Assembly: GCF_000787715.1 (NCBI RefSeq) | Contig: NZ_BBPI01000007.1 | Coordinates: forward strand, 1 to 53,301 | Length of the DNA: 53,301 nt | DNA from: Sphingomonas parapaucimobilis NBRC 15100 | GTDB lineage: Bacteria > Pseudomonadota > Alphaproteobacteria > Sphingomonadales > Sphingomonadaceae | Direction: 5' to 3' | In this document: positions 1 through 10,905 of the stretch, piece by piece | How positions within the stretch are numbered: position 1 is the first letter of the stretch | How the letters are laid out: every line of letters begins with the position of its first letter | Notes under the pieces: generated by a model | Databases searched by the model: none | Seen by the model: only the letters and a program-made list of their open reading frames with translations | What the model was told of the DNA's origin: nothing | Position numbers and translations under genes: made by a program

Positions 1-68
1 AGGTGAGGGCCAGGGATGATTTCAGACGCACGTTTTGCGATCGAGGATTGCGGGCAGGCAGTTCGCCC

Positions 69-509
69 TTATTCCCCGTCGCCCGCAGGCGGCGTCGCCT
101 CGGCGCGGCGCGCACGGCGGTCGGCTTGGTACTGCTGGTTCCACAGGATGCTGCATCCGCTCTGGCCGCCCGTGCCCACCGGCGAGCAGGTGTCCGGGAT
201 ACCGCCCGCGACGCGACCGACCTGATCCATGGTCGCGGCGCGGTTGACCCAGCTCTGGTTCTGCGCCGGGATCGGCTTGTCGTCACGCAGGGCCTTGGGA
301 ATCCGATAGGGTTCGTCGTCCCGGCCGCAGACCACGACCTCCTCCGCCGTGCTCTCGGGGCATTTCTGGTCGCCGGTCAGCGTGACGTTGCGCACCCGCT
401 TGGGCGGCTGGCCGGTGCTGGCCTGCACCTGGTCCGAGATCGCCGCTTGCTGGGCAAAAGCCGTCGCCGGGGTCAGCAACAGGGCGGCAATCAGGGCGGC
501 TCGAACCAT
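69..509 (-). CDS. Secreted hypothetical protein with four cysteines
   Basis: 146 residues. The first ~20 form a clear Sec signal peptide: Arg3, a hydrophobic stretch AALIAALLLTPATA, then an AFA-QQ cleavage site. The mature part is polar and has four cysteines (in KCPES, VVCGRD, DTCSP and SGCSI), which could form two disulfides in the periplasm. I recognise no family. It is divergent from trpG, and the 209-bp gap between them probably carries promoters for both. The reading frame and signal peptide support a real gene; the function is unknown. Confidence 0.7.
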   Translation of the reverse strand: MVRAALIAALLLTPATAFAQQAAISDQVQASTGQPPKRVRNVTLTGDQKCPESTAEEVVVCGRDDEPYRIPKALRDDKPIPAQNQSWVNRAATMDQVGRVAGGIPDTCSPVGTGGQSGCSILWNQQYQADRRARRAEATPPAGDGE

Positions 510-718
510 GGTGACGAAAACTCCTTATCGCCTGACAACGTCGGACGCCCTTCATGGCTCCATGCTGAACGAAGCCCGGTAAAGGCCGATTTCCGGCGGA
601 ATTGCGGCGTTATGTCGCATGATCGGACATTGCGCCACTGTCGCGGCGATCGCACCGCCTGGCATGGGTGATGTGAACGGGGCGTTGCACCGCCCGCGCG
701 ATCGGCTATGGCGGTGCC

Positions 719-1333
719 ATGATCCTGGTCGTCGACAATTACGACAGCTTCACCTGGAACCTCGTCCATTATCTTCAGGAATTGGGCAGCGAGGTAGAGG
801 TGGTCCGCAACGACGCGATCTCGGCGGGCCAAGCGCTCTCGTCGGGGGCGCAAGCCTTTCTCATCTCCCCCGGCCCCTGCACGCCGACCGAGGCGGGCGT
901 CAGCCTGGACCTGGTCGCCGCCGCCGCCGACGCGGGCCGCCCGTTGCTGGGCGTGTGCCTGGGCCATCAGGCGATCGGCCAGCATTTCGGCGGCCTGGTC
1001 GAGCGTGGCGGCCTGATGCACGGCAAGACCTCGCCGGTCTTGCATGACGGGACCGGGTTGTTCCGGGGCCTGCCCTCGCCGTTCACCGCGACGCGCTATC
1101 ATTCGCTGATCGTCAACGATGTGCCCGACAGCCTGGTCGTCAATGCGCGCGCCGAGGACGGGACGGTGATGGGCTTCCGCCATGCGACGCTGCCCATCCA
1201 CGGCGTCCAGTTCCACCCCGAGAGCATCGCCACCGAATATGGCCATGCCATGCTCGCCAACTTCCTGCGCGAAGCGGGCGTGGCGCATGAGCTGCCCGAG
1301 CGGCTGCGCCCGCCGGTCGAAAACGCCGCGTGA
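719..1333 (+). CDS. trpG: Anthranilate synthase component II (glutamine amidotransferase)
   Basis: 204 residues, the usual length for a stand-alone TrpG. It is a class I glutamine amidotransferase that frees ammonia from glutamine for TrpE to make anthranilate from chorismate. The triad is visible: Cys80 in GVCLGHQAI, and His166 and Glu168 in GVQFHPES. The N-terminus [15 protein letters not shown] is typical of the family. The same type of subunit can also serve PabB in folate synthesis. Its stop overlaps the trpD start (GTGA), so the two are probably translationally coupled. trpE is not in the window. Confidence 0.95.
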   Translation: MILVVDNYDSFTWNLVHYLQELGSEVEVVRNDAISAGQALSSGAQAFLISPGPCTPTEAGVSLDLVAAAADAGRPLLGVCLGHQAIGQHFGGLVERGGLMHGKTSPVLHDGTGLFRGLPSPFTATRYHSLIVNDVPDSLVVNARAEDGTVMGFRHATLPIHGVQFHPESIATEYGHAMLANFLREAGVAHELPERLRPPVENAA

Positions 1334-2325
1334 CGACTGTCGCGCTTCTGCCAGACGCCGCCAGCCCGCTGTCGCGCGAGACGGCGGCCGCGGCCTTTGC
1401 CGACATATTGGACGGTCGCGCCGAGGATGCGGCGATCGCGGCCTTCCTGATCGGCCTGACCGAGCGCGGTGAAACCTCGATCGAAATCGCCGAGGCCGCC
1501 CGGGCGATGCGTCAGCGGTTGATCCCGATCGAAGCACCCAAGGGGACCGTCGATGTCTGCGGGACCGGGGGCGACGGCCATCATACCCTCAACGTCTCCA
1601 CCGCCGTGTCGCTGGTCGTGGCGGCGCTGGGCGTGCCGGTCGCCAAGCATGGCAACCGCGCCGCTTCGTCCAAGGCGGGTGCGGCCGATACGCTGGAAGT
1701 GCTCGGCCTCGACATGGAACGCGCTGGGGCGGTGGCGCAGGCCAGTCTCAACGATATCGGCATCGCCTTCCTGTTCGCCGCCAACCACCATCCGGCCATG
1801 GCGCGGATCACCCCGATCCGGCGTGCGATCGGGCGGCGGACGATCTTCAACCTGATGGGTCCGCTCGCCAATCCGGCGCATGTCGGGCGGCAGCTGATCG
1901 GCATCGCGCGGCCCGACTATGCGACCGTCTATGCCGAGGCGCTGGAGCTGCTGGGGGCCGAGGCTGCGCTGGTCGTCTCGGGTGAGGAAGGGCTGGACGA
2001 GCTGTCCGGCGCAGGCCCCAGCATCGCGGTATCGGTCGGCGACATTGCCGCGCCCGCCACCATCACGCCGGAGGATGCGGGCCTGCCCCGCCATCCCATC
2101 ACTGCCATTCGTGGCGGCGATGCGCGGCACAATGCCGAGGCGCTTCGCCGCCTTCTCGCCGGGGAGCCGGGCGCGTATCGCGACGCGGTTCTCCTCAACG
2201 CCGCCGCCGCGCTGCTGGTCGCCGGGCATAGCACCGACCTTCGCCAAGGCGCGGTCGCCGCCGCCCGCGCCATCGATACCGGCGAGGCCGCGGCGCTTCT
2301 CGATCGATGGATTGCTTACCGATGA
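1330..2325 (+). CDS. trpD: Anthranilate phosphoribosyltransferase
   Basis: 331 residues. It joins anthranilate to PRPP, the second step of tryptophan synthesis. The phosphate-binding GTGGDG motif lies near residues 77-82 ([18 protein letters not shown]), and the anthranilate/PRPP segments [15 protein letters not shown] and [11 protein letters not shown] are present. The start is a GTG overlapping the trpG stop by 4 bases. This is a separate TrpD, not the TrpGD fusion of enterobacteria. It ends in an ATGA overlap with trpC. Confidence 0.96.
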   Translation: MTTVALLPDAASPLSRETAAAAFADILDGRAEDAAIAAFLIGLTERGETSIEIAEAARAMRQRLIPIEAPKGTVDVCGTGGDGHHTLNVSTAVSLVVAALGVPVAKHGNRAASSKAGAADTLEVLGLDMERAGAVAQASLNDIGIAFLFAANHHPAMARITPIRRAIGRRTIFNLMGPLANPAHVGRQLIGIARPDYATVYAEALELLGAEAALVVSGEEGLDELSGAGPSIAVSVGDIAAPATITPEDAGLPRHPITAIRGGDARHNAEALRRLLAGEPGAYRDAVLLNAAAALLVAGHSTDLRQGAVAAARAIDTGEAAALLDRWIAYR

Positions 2326-3098
2326 CGATGCTCGACCGCATCCTGGAAACCAAGCGCGCCGATGTTGCCGCGCGCAAGGCGACCATGTCCCATGCCGACC
2401 TCGACGCCAAGATCGCGACCGTCTCTGCGCCGCGCGGGTTCCGTGCCGCGCTGGACGCCAAGACCGGCCATGCGCTGATCGCCGAGGTGAAGAAGGCCAG
2501 CCCGTCCAAGGGCCTGATCCGCGCCGATTTCGATCCCCCCGCCCATGCCCGCGCCTATGAAGCGGGGGGCGCGACCTGCCTGTCGGTGCTGACCGACGAG
2601 CGATGGTTCCAGGGGGCCGATGTGTTCCTGGAACAGGCCCGCGCAGCCGTGTCGATCCCGGTTCTACGCAAGGATTTCATGGTCGATCCCTGGCAGGTAC
2701 ATGAATCGCGCGCGCTGGGAGCGGACGCCATCCTCATCATCGTGGCGGCCCTGGACGACACCCAGATGCAGGAGATCGAGGCAGCGGCGATCGAGTGCGG
2801 CATGGACGCGCTGGTCGAGGTCCACGACGCCGCCGAGATGGAGCGCGCGGGGCGGCTGAAATCCCGGCTGATCGGGGTGAACAACCGCGATCTCAGGGAT
2901 TTCACCGTCGATTTTCAGCGCACCTATGAGTTGGTCGCCCATGCCCCCGCCGGCAGCACCTTCGTGGCCGAGAGCGGCCTGACCAGCCGTGAGGATCTGG
3001 ACGCGATGGCCGCGCACGGCATCCGCTGCTTCCTCGTCGGCGAAGCGCTGATGCGCCAGCAGGATGTCGAGGCGGCGACCCGCGCGCTGATCGGATGA
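2322..3098 (+). CDS. trpC: Indole-3-glycerol phosphate synthase
   Basis: 258 residues from the ATG that overlaps the trpD stop (ATGA). An in-frame ATG 15 bases upstream at 2307 is possible but less likely, because it lies inside trpD and adds an unusual leader. The enzyme closes the anthranilate-derived ring to indole-3-glycerol phosphate. TIM-barrel motifs are visible: [39 protein letters not shown] and VAESGLTS. It is mono-functional, with no fused TrpF. The stop overlaps moaC by 4 bases. Confidence 0.96.
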   Translation: MTMLDRILETKRADVAARKATMSHADLDAKIATVSAPRGFRAALDAKTGHALIAEVKKASPSKGLIRADFDPPAHARAYEAGGATCLSVLTDERWFQGADVFLEQARAAVSIPVLRKDFMVDPWQVHESRALGADAILIIVAALDDTQMQEIEAAAIECGMDALVEVHDAAEMERAGRLKSRLIGVNNRDLRDFTVDFQRTYELVAHAPAGSTFVAESGLTSREDLDAMAAHGIRCFLVGEALMRQQDVEAATRALIG

Positions 3099-3562
3099 GC
3101 GGCCTCACCCATCTCGACGAAGAGGGTTCGGCCCGCATGGTCGATGTCGGGGCCAAGATGGTCACGGCGCGCCAGGCGGTGGCGCAAGGTCGCATCACCA
3201 TGAGCCGCGACGCCGCCGCCGCGATCCGCGCGGGCAGTGTCCAGAAGGGCGATGTGCTGGCGGTCGCGCGGGTGGCGGGCATCATGGCCGCCAAGAAGAC
3301 CAGCGACCTCATCCCGCTTTGCCACCCCCTGCCGCTGAGCAAGGTGGAGATCGACCTGGCGCTGGACGAAGCAGGCGTGACCGCCACCGCCACCGCCGCC
3401 ACGGCGGGCCAGACCGGCGTCGAGATGGAGGCGCTGACCGCCGTATCGGCGACGCTGCTGACCGTCTATGACATGGCAAAGGCACTCGATAAGCGCATGG
3501 TGATCGGTGATATTCGCCTGATCGCCAAGACGGGCGGCAAGTCGGGCGACTGGCACGCCTGA
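3095..3562 (+). CDS. moaC: Cyclic pyranopterin monophosphate synthase
   Basis: 155 residues, normal for MoaC. Acting after MoaA, it forms cyclic pyranopterin monophosphate in molybdenum cofactor synthesis. The core motif [16 protein letters not shown] and the conserved segment [11 protein letters not shown] are present, as is the C-terminal Lys-rich GGKSGDW end. It overlaps trpC (ATGA) and is followed by moeA after 63 bases, so tryptophan and molybdopterin genes appear to share a transcript. Confidence 0.96.
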   Translation: MSGLTHLDEEGSARMVDVGAKMVTARQAVAQGRITMSRDAAAAIRAGSVQKGDVLAVARVAGIMAAKKTSDLIPLCHPLPLSKVEIDLALDEAGVTATATAATAGQTGVEMEALTAVSATLLTVYDMAKALDKRMVIGDIRLIAKTGGKSGDWHA

Positions 3563-3625
3563 CGCTTCCGATACGCGGAACGGACGCTGCCCGAAAGCGT
3601 CCTAGGGCCAAAAGGAGCGACCGTC

Positions 3626-4801
3626 ATTCTTCTCCCCGTCCTCGAAGCCCAGGCCCGACTGCTCGCCCTGGGCAGCACGCGCCCCGTCGTCGAACTGCCC
3701 TTGCGCGAAGCCGCCGGGCGCTGGGCCGCCCGAGACGTGACCGCGCGGCGGACCCAGCCAGCGCACGACCTGTCGGCGATGGACGGCTATGCGATCCGTT
3801 TCGAGGATATGCCGGGGCCGTGGACGGTCATCGGCGAAAGCGCGGCGGGGCGGCCCTATGCCGGTTCGGTAGACTGCGGACAGGCGACGCGCATCTTTAC
3901 CGGGGCGGCCCTGCCGGACGGTGCCGACACCGTTCTCGTTCAGGAGGAAGCCGCACGTGACGGCGCAACCCTGACGCTGGCAGGTGAAGGCCCCGCCCAT
4001 CAGGGTCGAAATGTCCGGCGGCGCGGATTGGACTTTTCCGAAGGCGCCACGCTGGTCGCCGCCGGGCAGCGATTGACCCCTGCGCGGATCGCGGTGGCGG
4101 CGACCGGTGGTCACGCCACCCTGCCAGTCCGACCGGCCGTCCGGGTCGCGATTGCCGCGACCGGCGACGAACTGGTCCCGCCCGGCAGCACCGATCCCAC
4201 CGCCCTGCCCGAATCCAACGGTGTGATGCTGGCGGCGATGCTTGCCGACCTACCGGTCGAGATCATCGACCTGGGCATCCTGCCCGACAATCTGGAGGCG
4301 CTGCGCGAAGCCTTCGCCTCGGTCGAGGCCGATCTGCTGGTCACGACCGGCGGGGCCTCCGTCGGCGATCATGACCTGGTCCAGCCCGCACTGAAGGCGG
4401 CCGGGGGCAGCGTCGATTTCTGGCGCATCGCGCTTCGCCCCGGCAAGCCGATGATGGCCGGGCGACTGGGCGATACGGTGGCGCTCAGCCTGCCGGGCAA
4501 TCCCGTCTCGGCCTTCGTCACCGCGACGCTGTTCGTCCGGCCGCTGATCGCGCATCTGGCGGGCGCCGCCGATCCCCTGCCCAAGCCCATTCCCGCCGTG
4601 CTGGGCGAGGATTTGCCCGCCAATGGTCCGCGCATCGACTATCTGCGCGCCGCGATGTTCGACGGGCGGGTCCATGCGGCGGCCATTCAGGACAGCTCGA
4701 TGCTGCTGACCCTGGCGCGGTCGACCTGCCTGATCATCCGCCCGCCCCATGCCCCCGCCGCCGCGATGGGCGACTCGGCGGAAATCCTGATGCTCGCTTG
4801 A
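3626..4801 (+). CDS. moeA: Molybdopterin molybdenumtransferase
   Basis: MoeA inserts molybdate into adenylylated molybdopterin. Visible motifs include DLSAMDGYA near the N-terminus, [29 protein letters not shown] and LPGNPVSA. The start is unusual. The only standard start codon is a TTG at 3701, which would remove about 25 family-typical residues ([14 protein letters not shown] and onward). The frame is open back to the moaC stop with no ATG, GTG or TTG. An AAGGAG ribosome site at 3612-3617 sits 8 bases before an ATT at 3626, which gives 391 residues, a normal MoeA length. I chose the ATT, which is known as a rare start codon (infC). A sequencing error is the alternative. Confidence 0.88.
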   Translation: MLLPVLEAQARLLALGSTRPVVELPLREAAGRWAARDVTARRTQPAHDLSAMDGYAIRFEDMPGPWTVIGESAAGRPYAGSVDCGQATRIFTGAALPDGADTVLVQEEAARDGATLTLAGEGPAHQGRNVRRRGLDFSEGATLVAAGQRLTPARIAVAATGGHATLPVRPAVRVAIAATGDELVPPGSTDPTALPESNGVMLAAMLADLPVEIIDLGILPDNLEALREAFASVEADLLVTTGGASVGDHDLVQPALKAAGGSVDFWRIALRPGKPMMAGRLGDTVALSLPGNPVSAFVTATLFVRPLIAHLAGAADPLPKPIPAVLGEDLPANGPRIDYLRAAMFDGRVHAAAIQDSSMLLTLARSTCLIIRPPHAPAAAMGDSAEILMLA

Positions 4802-4814
4802 CGCAAGCCAAAAC

Positions 4815-4840
4815 GTTCCATATAAGTTCCACGTCTGTTC
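4815..4840 (+). promoter_or_regulatory. LexA-binding region: three GTTC half-sites
   Basis: GTTC occurs at 4815-4818, 4826-4829 and 4837-4840, each separated by exactly 7 bases. GTTC-N7-GTTC is the known SOS box of alphaproteobacteria, so this is two overlapping boxes sharing the middle half-site. It lies 17-42 bases before the lexA start and fits autorepression. Confidence 0.85.
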
Positions 4841-4856
4841 TGGACGGAGGATCGCG

Positions 4857-5537
4857 ATGCTCACCGCAAAGCAGCATGAGCTTGTCTGCTTCATCAACGA
4901 CCGTTTGAAGGAAACCGGCGTCTCGCCGTCCTTTGAGGAGATGAAGGAGGCGCTGGACCTCAAGTCCAAATCGGGTGTCCACCGCCTGATTTCCGCGCTG
5001 GAGGAACGCCACTTCATTCGCCGCCTGCCCAATCGCGCCCGTGCGCTGGAGGTGCTGCGGATGCCCGACCGGCCCGAGAAGCCTGCCGCGGCGGAACCCG
5101 CGTCCGGCAACATCCGTACGCCCGCCGCGCGTCCGGCGATCGAACCCGCCAATGACGTGGTCGAAATCCCGCTGCACGGCCGGATCGCCGCCGGTTTGCC
5201 GATCGAAGCGTTCGAAGACAGCGCGATGCTGGCCGTGCCCGCCGCGCTGCTGGGCTCGGGCGAGCATTATGCGCTGGAAGTATCCGGCGATTCGATGGTC
5301 GAGGCGGGTATCCTGGACGGCGACTATGCGCTGATCCGCCGCACCGACGTCGCGCGCGACGGACAGATCGTGGTCGCGCTGATCGATGATAGCGAAGCGA
5401 CGCTGAAATATTTCCGGCGGGAGGGCTCGATGGTCCGCCTCGACCCCGCCAACCGGGCCTATGATCCGCAGCGTTACGCGCCCGCGCAGGTCCGGGTGCA
5501 AGGTAAGTTATCGGGCATCTTGCGCCGCTACGAATAA
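4857..5537 (+). CDS. lexA: SOS repressor LexA
   Basis: 226 residues. The N-terminal winged helix-turn-helix (about 1-65, with [20 protein letters not shown]) binds SOS boxes. The C-terminal S24 peptidase domain has the self-cleavage bond Ala112-Gly113 (RIAAGLPIE), nucleophile Ser146 (SGDSM) and base Lys184 (ATLKYF). RecA filaments trigger cleavage after DNA damage. The start is preceded by GGACGGAGG at a good distance. The linker between domains is long and Pro/Ala rich, as in alphaproteobacterial LexA. Upstream half-sites at 4815-4840 indicate autoregulation. Confidence 0.97.
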   Translation: MLTAKQHELVCFINDRLKETGVSPSFEEMKEALDLKSKSGVHRLISALEERHFIRRLPNRARALEVLRMPDRPEKPAAAEPASGNIRTPAARPAIEPANDVVEIPLHGRIAAGLPIEAFEDSAMLAVPAALLGSGEHYALEVSGDSMVEAGILDGDYALIRRTDVARDGQIVVALIDDSEATLKYFRREGSMVRLDPANRAYDPQRYAPAQVRVQGKLSGILRRYE

Positions 5538-5613
5538 GGGCAGCGCAAAATCCCGCCGGACCGCTCGGCCATGGCAAATGGAGCCGGTCGGCGCCAGGCA
5601 TTCTTATCCGGTT

Positions 5614-5663
5614 CTGGACAGCGTAACGCCTCCGCCTGCGAAGACGGTTTGAACGCTGTCCAG
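5614..5663. repeat. Inverted repeat in the lexA/comEC convergent gap
   Basis: Arms 5614-5624 (CTGGACAGCGT) and 5653-5663 are perfect complements over 11 bases, with a 28-base loop. The 153-bp gap separates convergent lexA and comEC. There is no clear T-run, so a role in transcription termination for either gene is only a possibility. Confidence 0.5.
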
Positions 5664-5690
5664 TACATCGCGCCTGGTTGACGAAGAGGC

Positions 5691-7826
5691 CTATAGCCCT
5701 GCGCCTTGTCCGGCGATCGACCATGGATGTCGATCGCCGGGTTGGCGCATCACCCCCACCATGGGGGGATCGAGCCGGATGGATATCCCGCCAGTCCGCT
5801 TCAAGACAGTGCTGTCCAGTTTCAACCAGCGCGGCCGGCACGCATCGGGCAGGCGACGGTCGGCGATGATGATGTCCATCTGGCCACAAAGCGCGACCAA
5901 TTCTGTCCATGGCACCGGATAGCCACTGCGCGTCGCGGCGATCCGCCAGCGCCGTCCGCCCTGCTCCAGAACGGTCACGCACATATCCCGCCCGCAACGC
6001 GCCGCCGGTTGATCGGCCAGCGCCATCGGCTGGGCATCGGTGCCGCTCAGTTCGGACAGGGTGGTCCGCATATAATCCCCCGCCCGGTCACGCAGCAGCG
6101 CCATGCCCTGCCCCATCGCGATCCCGGCATGGCGCCCGTCACCGGTCACGATGAGGTCGGGCGCAGGGGCGGCGAGCATGACCGATAGCCCGGCCATCAA
6201 TGCGGGCGTCCCGAGCCATCGCCACCGGGTCCGCCAAAGCGCGATCCATAGTCCCCCCACGACCGCCAGCCCGAACGCCCATCCCGACGCCACGGGCAAG
6301 GCGACCACCGATCCCGGGGTGGCGGACACGGCATGAGCCAGTTCCAGCAACAGGCCCAGGGCCTGACCCAGCAACCACCAGACAGGACCACCTAGCCCCA
6401 TGGGCTCCAGCAACAAGGCGACCATCTCCAGCGGCATGGCGATGAAGGTCGTCCAGGGAATGGCCACGATATTGGCCAGCGCGCCGTAGAGCCCCGCCTT
6501 GTGGAAATGATGGATGGCGATCGGCATCAGCGCCGCCTCGACCACCAATCCGGTCAGCAGCAACGCGCCCAGATGCCGCAGGGCCGCCCAGCGCCAATCG
6601 GGATGCGGCCCCAGCCCGCGGCGGATCGCGGAATGCTCGTGCAGCGCGACAATGGCGGTGATCGCCGCGAAGGACAGTTGGAAACTGGCACCCACCAACG
6701 CCTCGGGCCGGAAGATCAGCACGATCAGCGCCCCCGCCGCAACGAGGCGCAACGTCATCGCCTCCCGCCCCATGGCCAGGGCGGCAAGGACCAGCATCGC
6801 TGCGACACAGGACCGTATCGTCGGAACCTCCGATCCGGTCAGCCACGTATATCCGACGGCGGCAACCGCCCCCGCTGCCGCGCCGATCAACGGGAGCCGA
6901 ACCCGCAACGCCAGCCATGGCCAGAGCGCCAGCAGTCGGATCGTCAGCACCATGACGATCCCGACGACCGCCGTGATGTGGAGGCCGCTGACCGACAGCA
7001 GATGCGCCAGCCCCGCGCGCCGCATCGCCTCCGCATCGTCCTGCGCGATCGCGCCGACATCGCCCGTCGCCAGCGCCGCCGCGATCCCGCCCGCGCTGCC
7101 CGGAACCTGCGCCGTGATCCGCTGCGACAGGCGCTGGCGCAAACCGGGGCCTTGATCGGCCAAACGCAGCATCCGCACCGGCGCAAAACCGCGTCCCGTG
7201 GCGCCGATCCCCTGAAACCAGGCCGCGCGCGCGAAATCATAGCCTCCGGGCGCGACCGGCCCGGCGGGGGGCATCAGCCGCGCCCGCAACCGGACCTGTG
7301 CGCCCTGCCCCAATCCGGCCGGCGCGTCCTCCTGCGGCAACGATATTCGAAGCCGCGGCGGCAGCCTTAGACGCCGCCCGTGCCCATCCTGCGCCTGTAC
7401 AGGCCGCAGCATCAGCCGGACGATCTGCCGCGCCGCCAAAGGTTCGGCCGCCTCCACCTCGGCGACCATATCCGCCATCACCGGCCGCGCGAGGACAGGC
7501 GCGCGAACGGACTCGGCGCGTGCCCAGGCCAGCAGCATTCCCGCCATGACCAGCATCGCCGCCACACCGATGGCGCGCATCACCCGCCCGCCATCGGACA
7601 GGGTCACCGCCGCCAGTCCGACGCCCCCGGCCGCCAGCACCACTGCCGCCCAGGCTCGCGGGTCGGGCAGCACGAACCACGCCGCAATCCCGGCCCCCAG
7701 CATCACCGGCGTCCATAACGGAATCTGGTTCCGCTCGGCCTCGGCCCATTGCTCCACCACGCGAAGGCGCGGCATTTGGCGGCGCGGACGCATGGTGCTA
7801 GGGGCTGCGGCGGCTGACTGGGCCAT
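5691..7826 (-). CDS. comEC: ComEC/Rec2-type competence membrane protein
   Basis: 711 residues. In the ComEC family the protein forms the inner-membrane channel for single-stranded DNA uptake. Many hydrophobic segments run from about residue 35 through 550. The competence-domain signature [16 protein letters not shown] and the downstream [17 protein letters not shown] segment are clear. An N-terminal OB-like DUF4131 region (about 75-230) is likely. The C-terminal region lacks the metallo-beta-lactamase HxHxDH motif, so a nuclease role is doubtful. It is divergent from gltX with only 27 bases between the starts. The in-frame ATG at residue 12 is an alternative start. Confidence 0.88.
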   Translation of the reverse strand: MAQSAAAAPSTMRPRRQMPRLRVVEQWAEAERNQIPLWTPVMLGAGIAAWFVLPDPRAWAAVVLAAGGVGLAAVTLSDGGRVMRAIGVAAMLVMAGMLLAWARAESVRAPVLARPVMADMVAEVEAAEPLAARQIVRLMLRPVQAQDGHGRRLRLPPRLRISLPQEDAPAGLGQGAQVRLRARLMPPAGPVAPGGYDFARAAWFQGIGATGRGFAPVRMLRLADQGPGLRQRLSQRITAQVPGSAGGIAAALATGDVGAIAQDDAEAMRRAGLAHLLSVSGLHITAVVGIVMVLTIRLLALWPWLALRVRLPLIGAAAGAVAAVGYTWLTGSEVPTIRSCVAAMLVLAALAMGREAMTLRLVAAGALIVLIFRPEALVGASFQLSFAAITAIVALHEHSAIRRGLGPHPDWRWAALRHLGALLLTGLVVEAALMPIAIHHFHKAGLYGALANIVAIPWTTFIAMPLEMVALLLEPMGLGGPVWWLLGQALGLLLELAHAVSATPGSVVALPVASGWAFGLAVVGGLWIALWRTRWRWLGTPALMAGLSVMLAAPAPDLIVTGDGRHAGIAMGQGMALLRDRAGDYMRTTLSELSGTDAQPMALADQPAARCGRDMCVTVLEQGGRRWRIAATRSGYPVPWTELVALCGQMDIIIADRRLPDACRPRWLKLDSTVLKRTGGISIRLDPPMVGVMRQPGDRHPWSIAGQGAGL

Positions 7827-7853
7827 CGAATCTTATGCTGGGAGTATGCGCGG

Positions 7854-9290
7854 TTGAGCGCAACACATGATATCGCCACCGGATCGACCATAAGCGGAGT
7901 CGTGACCCGTTTCGCGCCCTCGCCGACCGGATTCCTTCACATCGGCGGCGCGCGCACCGCGCTGTTCAACTGGCTGTTCGCGCGGGCGAATGGCGGCAAG
8001 TTCCTGCTGCGGATCGAGGATACCGATCGCGCCCGCTCGACCCAGCCCGCGATCGACGCGATCCTGGACGGCATGCGCTGGCTGGGCCTGGACTGGGACG
8101 GCGACGCCGTGTTCCAGTTCGCCCGCGCCGACCGCCATGCCGAGGTCGCCCGCGAGATGATGGCCAAGGGCCATGCCTATCGCTGCTACATGACGCAGGA
8201 AGAGATTGCCGCCCAGCGCGAAGCGGCACAGGCCGCTAAGCAGCCGCTTCGCATCCGTTCGCCCTGGCGTGACGCCGATCCCGCCACCGCGCCGGAGGGC
8301 CAGCCCTTCGTCGTCCGCCTGCGCGCCCCGCGCGAGGGTTCGGTGACGATCGAGGATCGGGTCCAAGGTAGCGTCACCGTCCAGAATGCCGAGTTGGACG
8401 ACCTGGTCCTGCTGCGTTCGGACGGCACGCCGACCTATATGCTGGCGGTCGTGGTCGACGACCATGACATGGGCGTGACCCATGTCATCCGCGGCGACGA
8501 TCACCTGAACAACGCCTTTCGCCAGCTGCCCATCTACAAGGCGATGGGCTGGGCCGAGCCGATCTATGCGCATATCCCGCTGATCCATGGATCGGACGGC
8601 GCGAAGCTGTCGAAGCGGCACGGCGCGGTCGGGATCGAGGCGTATCGCGACGAGATGGGCATCCTGCCCGAAGCGCTCGACAATTACCTGCTCCGCCTGG
8701 GCTGGGGCCATGGCGATGCCGAGATCATCGCGCGGGACGAAGCGGTGAAGTGGTTCGACCTCGCCGCCGTGGGCAAGGCGCCGTCGCGGTTCGACCTGAA
8801 GAAGCTCGAAAATCTCAACGGCCATTATATTCGCGAGGCCGACGACGCACGTCTGGCCGAGCTGACCGCCAAGCGGATGGGTGTCGAGGACGTCGCGCTG
8901 CTGACCGCCGCCATGCCCGCGCTGAAGCCGCGCGCCGCCAATTTGAACGAATTGGCCGACGGCGCGCGCTTCCTTTTCGCGACCCGTCCGTTGAGCCTGG
9001 ACGACGCCGCCACCGGCTTGCTCGATGAAAAGGCACGGGGCATTCTCTTTTCCGTTCACACCGCGCTTGACGCGGTGCACAACTGGGATACGGAGCTTTT
9101 GGAAGACGCGGTACGCAAAGTGGCCGAAGCCGAGGGCGTGAAGCTCGGTCAGGTCGCCCAGCCGCTCCGCGCTGCCTTGACCGGACGCAAGACGTCTCCG
9201 GGAATCTTCGACGTGCTCGTTTTGCTGGGCCGCGAGGAAAGCCTGGGGCGGATTGCGGACCAGATGACCGCAGATAGGAAGGATCACTGA
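7854..9290 (+). CDS. gltX: Glutamyl-tRNA synthetase
   Basis: 478 residues. A class I aminoacyl-tRNA synthetase that charges tRNA-Glu (alphaproteobacteria often carry two GltX forms, one of which may misacylate tRNA-Gln). The HIGH-type motif HIGG is at 29-32 ([19 protein letters not shown]) and the KMSKS-type motif KLSKR is near 249-253. The start is a TTG at 7854; the upstream ATG at 7846 runs into a stop. A GTG just before TRFAPSPTG is an alternative, but a ~16-residue leader is usual here. gltA starts 2 bases after its stop. Confidence 0.95.
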   Translation: MSATHDIATGSTISGVVTRFAPSPTGFLHIGGARTALFNWLFARANGGKFLLRIEDTDRARSTQPAIDAILDGMRWLGLDWDGDAVFQFARADRHAEVAREMMAKGHAYRCYMTQEEIAAQREAAQAAKQPLRIRSPWRDADPATAPEGQPFVVRLRAPREGSVTIEDRVQGSVTVQNAELDDLVLLRSDGTPTYMLAVVVDDHDMGVTHVIRGDDHLNNAFRQLPIYKAMGWAEPIYAHIPLIHGSDGAKLSKRHGAVGIEAYRDEMGILPEALDNYLLRLGWGHGDAEIIARDEAVKWFDLAAVGKAPSRFDLKKLENLNGHYIREADDARLAELTAKRMGVEDVALLTAAMPALKPRAANLNELADGARFLFATRPLSLDDAATGLLDEKARGILFSVHTALDAVHNWDTELLEDAVRKVAEAEGVKLGQVAQPLRAALTGRKTSPGIFDVLVLLGREESLGRIADQMTADRKDH

Positions 9291-9292
9291 GT

Positions 9293-10576
9293 ATGAGCGA
9301 CACCGCGAAATTCGAAATCGGCGGCAAGGGCTTTGACTATCCGGTCATGTCCGGCTCGATCGGCCCGGACGTGGTCGACATCCGCAAGCTCTATGCGCAG
9401 ACGGGTGCCTTCACCTATGATCCCGGCTTCACCTCGACCGCGTCGTGCCGGTCGGAGCTGACCTATATCGACGGTGACGAAGGCGTCCTGCTGCACCGCG
9501 GCTATCCGATCGGCGAACTGGCCGAGAATAGCAGCTTCATGGAGGTCGCGTACCTCCTGCTGAACGGCGAGCTGCCCAACCAGGGCGAGCTGTCCGAGTT
9601 CACCACGACCATCACGCGCCACACCATGGTGCATGAGCAGCTGGCGGCATTCTTCCGTGGCTTCCGCCGCGATGCGCACCCGATGGCGATCATGTGCGGC
9701 GTCGTCGGCGCTCTGTCGGCCTTTTATCACGATTCGACCGACATCCATGACCCGGTGCAGCGCACCATCGCCTCGCACCGCCTGATCGCCAAGATCCCGA
9801 CGATCGCGGCGATGGCGTATAAGTACAGCGTGGGCCAGCCCTTCCTGTACCCGGACAACTCGCTGTCCTACACCGGCAACTTCCTGCGCATGACCTTCGG
9901 CGTTCCGGCCGAGCCGTATGAGGTGAACCCGGCCGTCGAAAAGGCGATGGACCGCATCTTCATCCTGCACGCCGATCACGAGCAGAACGCCTCGACCTCG
10001 ACCGTTCGTCTGGCTGGCTCATCGGGTGCCAACCCGTTCGCGTGCATCGCGGCGGGCATCGCCTGCCTCTGGGGTCCGGCGCATGGCGGCGCGAACGAAG
10101 CCGCGCTCAACATGCTGCGCGAGATCGGCACGCCCGAGCGTATCCCCGAGTTCATCGCCCGCGCCAAGGACAAGAACGACCCGTTCCGCCTGATGGGCTT
10201 CGGTCACCGCGTCTACAAGAACTACGACCCGCGCGCGACCGTGATGCAGAAGACCGTGCGCGAAGTGTTCGACGCACTGAAGGTCAATGATCCGCTGTTC
10301 GAGACGGCGCTGCGCCTCGAAGAGATCGCGCTGAACGACGAATATTTCGTCGAGAAGAAGCTGTTCCCGAACGTCGACTTCTATTCGGGCGTCATCCTGT
10401 CGGCGATCGGCTTCCCGACCGAGATGTTCACCGTGCTGTTCGCGCTCGCCCGCACCGTCGGCTGGGTCGCGCAGTGGAACGAGATGATCACCGATCCCGA
10501 CCAGAAGATCGGCCGCCCGCGTCAGCTTTACACCGGCCCGACGCAGCGTTCGTATGTTCCGGTCGAGAAGCGCTAA
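9293..10576 (+). CDS. gltA: Citrate synthase (type II, hexameric class)
   Basis: 427 residues. It condenses oxaloacetate and acetyl-CoA to citrate at the entry of the TCA cycle. The catalytic set is visible at nearly the E. coli positions: His about 265 in [11 protein letters not shown], His about 304 in [13 protein letters not shown], and Asp about 362 in NVDFYSG. The N-terminal beta-rich extension (residues 1-50) is that of the large Gram-negative form, usually NADH-regulated. It has a GGAAGGA ribosome site inside the end of gltX, so the two genes are probably cotranscribed. Confidence 0.97.
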   Translation: MSDTAKFEIGGKGFDYPVMSGSIGPDVVDIRKLYAQTGAFTYDPGFTSTASCRSELTYIDGDEGVLLHRGYPIGELAENSSFMEVAYLLLNGELPNQGELSEFTTTITRHTMVHEQLAAFFRGFRRDAHPMAIMCGVVGALSAFYHDSTDIHDPVQRTIASHRLIAKIPTIAAMAYKYSVGQPFLYPDNSLSYTGNFLRMTFGVPAEPYEVNPAVEKAMDRIFILHADHEQNASTSTVRLAGSSGANPFACIAAGIACLWGPAHGGANEAALNMLREIGTPERIPEFIARAKDKNDPFRLMGFGHRVYKNYDPRATVMQKTVREVFDALKVNDPLFETALRLEEIALNDEYFVEKKLFPNVDFYSGVILSAIGFPTEMFTVLFALARTVGWVAQWNEMITDPDQKIGRPRQLYTGPTQRSYVPVEKR

Positions 10577-10579
10577 GCC

Positions 10580-10789
10580 ATGAACCGGGTCCGGCCGATC
10601 CTGATCGCCATCGGCGTCATGCTGGCGCTGACGGGGGGATTATGGATCGGTCAGGGCCTGGGCTATATCCATTGGCCCGAACAGAGCTTCATGCTCGGCC
10701 GGAGCGAATGGGCGGATCGCGGCGCCTTTGTCGCGGTTGCGGGACTGGCGCTGATCCTGGTCGCTCGGCGGATGCCCCGGCGGCGCTGA
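10580..10789 (+). CDS. Small two-helix membrane protein
   Basis: 69 residues, starting 3 bases after the gltA stop. Two hydrophobic segments (about 7-27 and 47-63) flank a short polar loop with WPEQSFMLGRSEWADRG. Basic residues at both ends suggest the termini face the cytoplasm. I do not recognise a family. It is followed at once by a strong terminator, so it is the last gene of the gltX-gltA unit. Confidence 0.7.
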   Translation: MNRVRPILIAIGVMLALTGGLWIGQGLGYIHWPEQSFMLGRSEWADRGAFVAVAGLALILVARRMPRRR

Positions 10790-10812
10790 GCGGTCCACCA
10801 GGCCGGCAGTGG

Positions 10813-10838
10813 AAAGGGCTCCTTAGGGAGCCCTTTTT
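10813..10838 (+). terminator. Rho-independent terminator of the gltX-gltA unit
   Basis: A perfect 10-bp stem, AAAGGGCTCC (10813-10822) and GGAGCCCTTT (10827-10836), with loop TTAG, runs into five T at 10834-10838. It lies 23 bases after the small membrane protein stop. Confidence 0.92.
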
Positions 10839-10905
10839 GCTGGTCGAACAGGATCTGTCGAAAACGACTTCAGCCCCGCCCCAAAGGGGGGGCCATCACC
10901 AATAT

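Noticed and set aside
3095..3626. moaC-moeA fusion.
   Set aside because: They share a frame, but moaC ends with a TGA at 3560-3562 and a ribosome site precedes moeA.
5754..6200. Metallo-beta-lactamase nuclease domain at the comEC C-terminus.
   Set aside because: No HxHxDH motif; only a degenerate region is seen.
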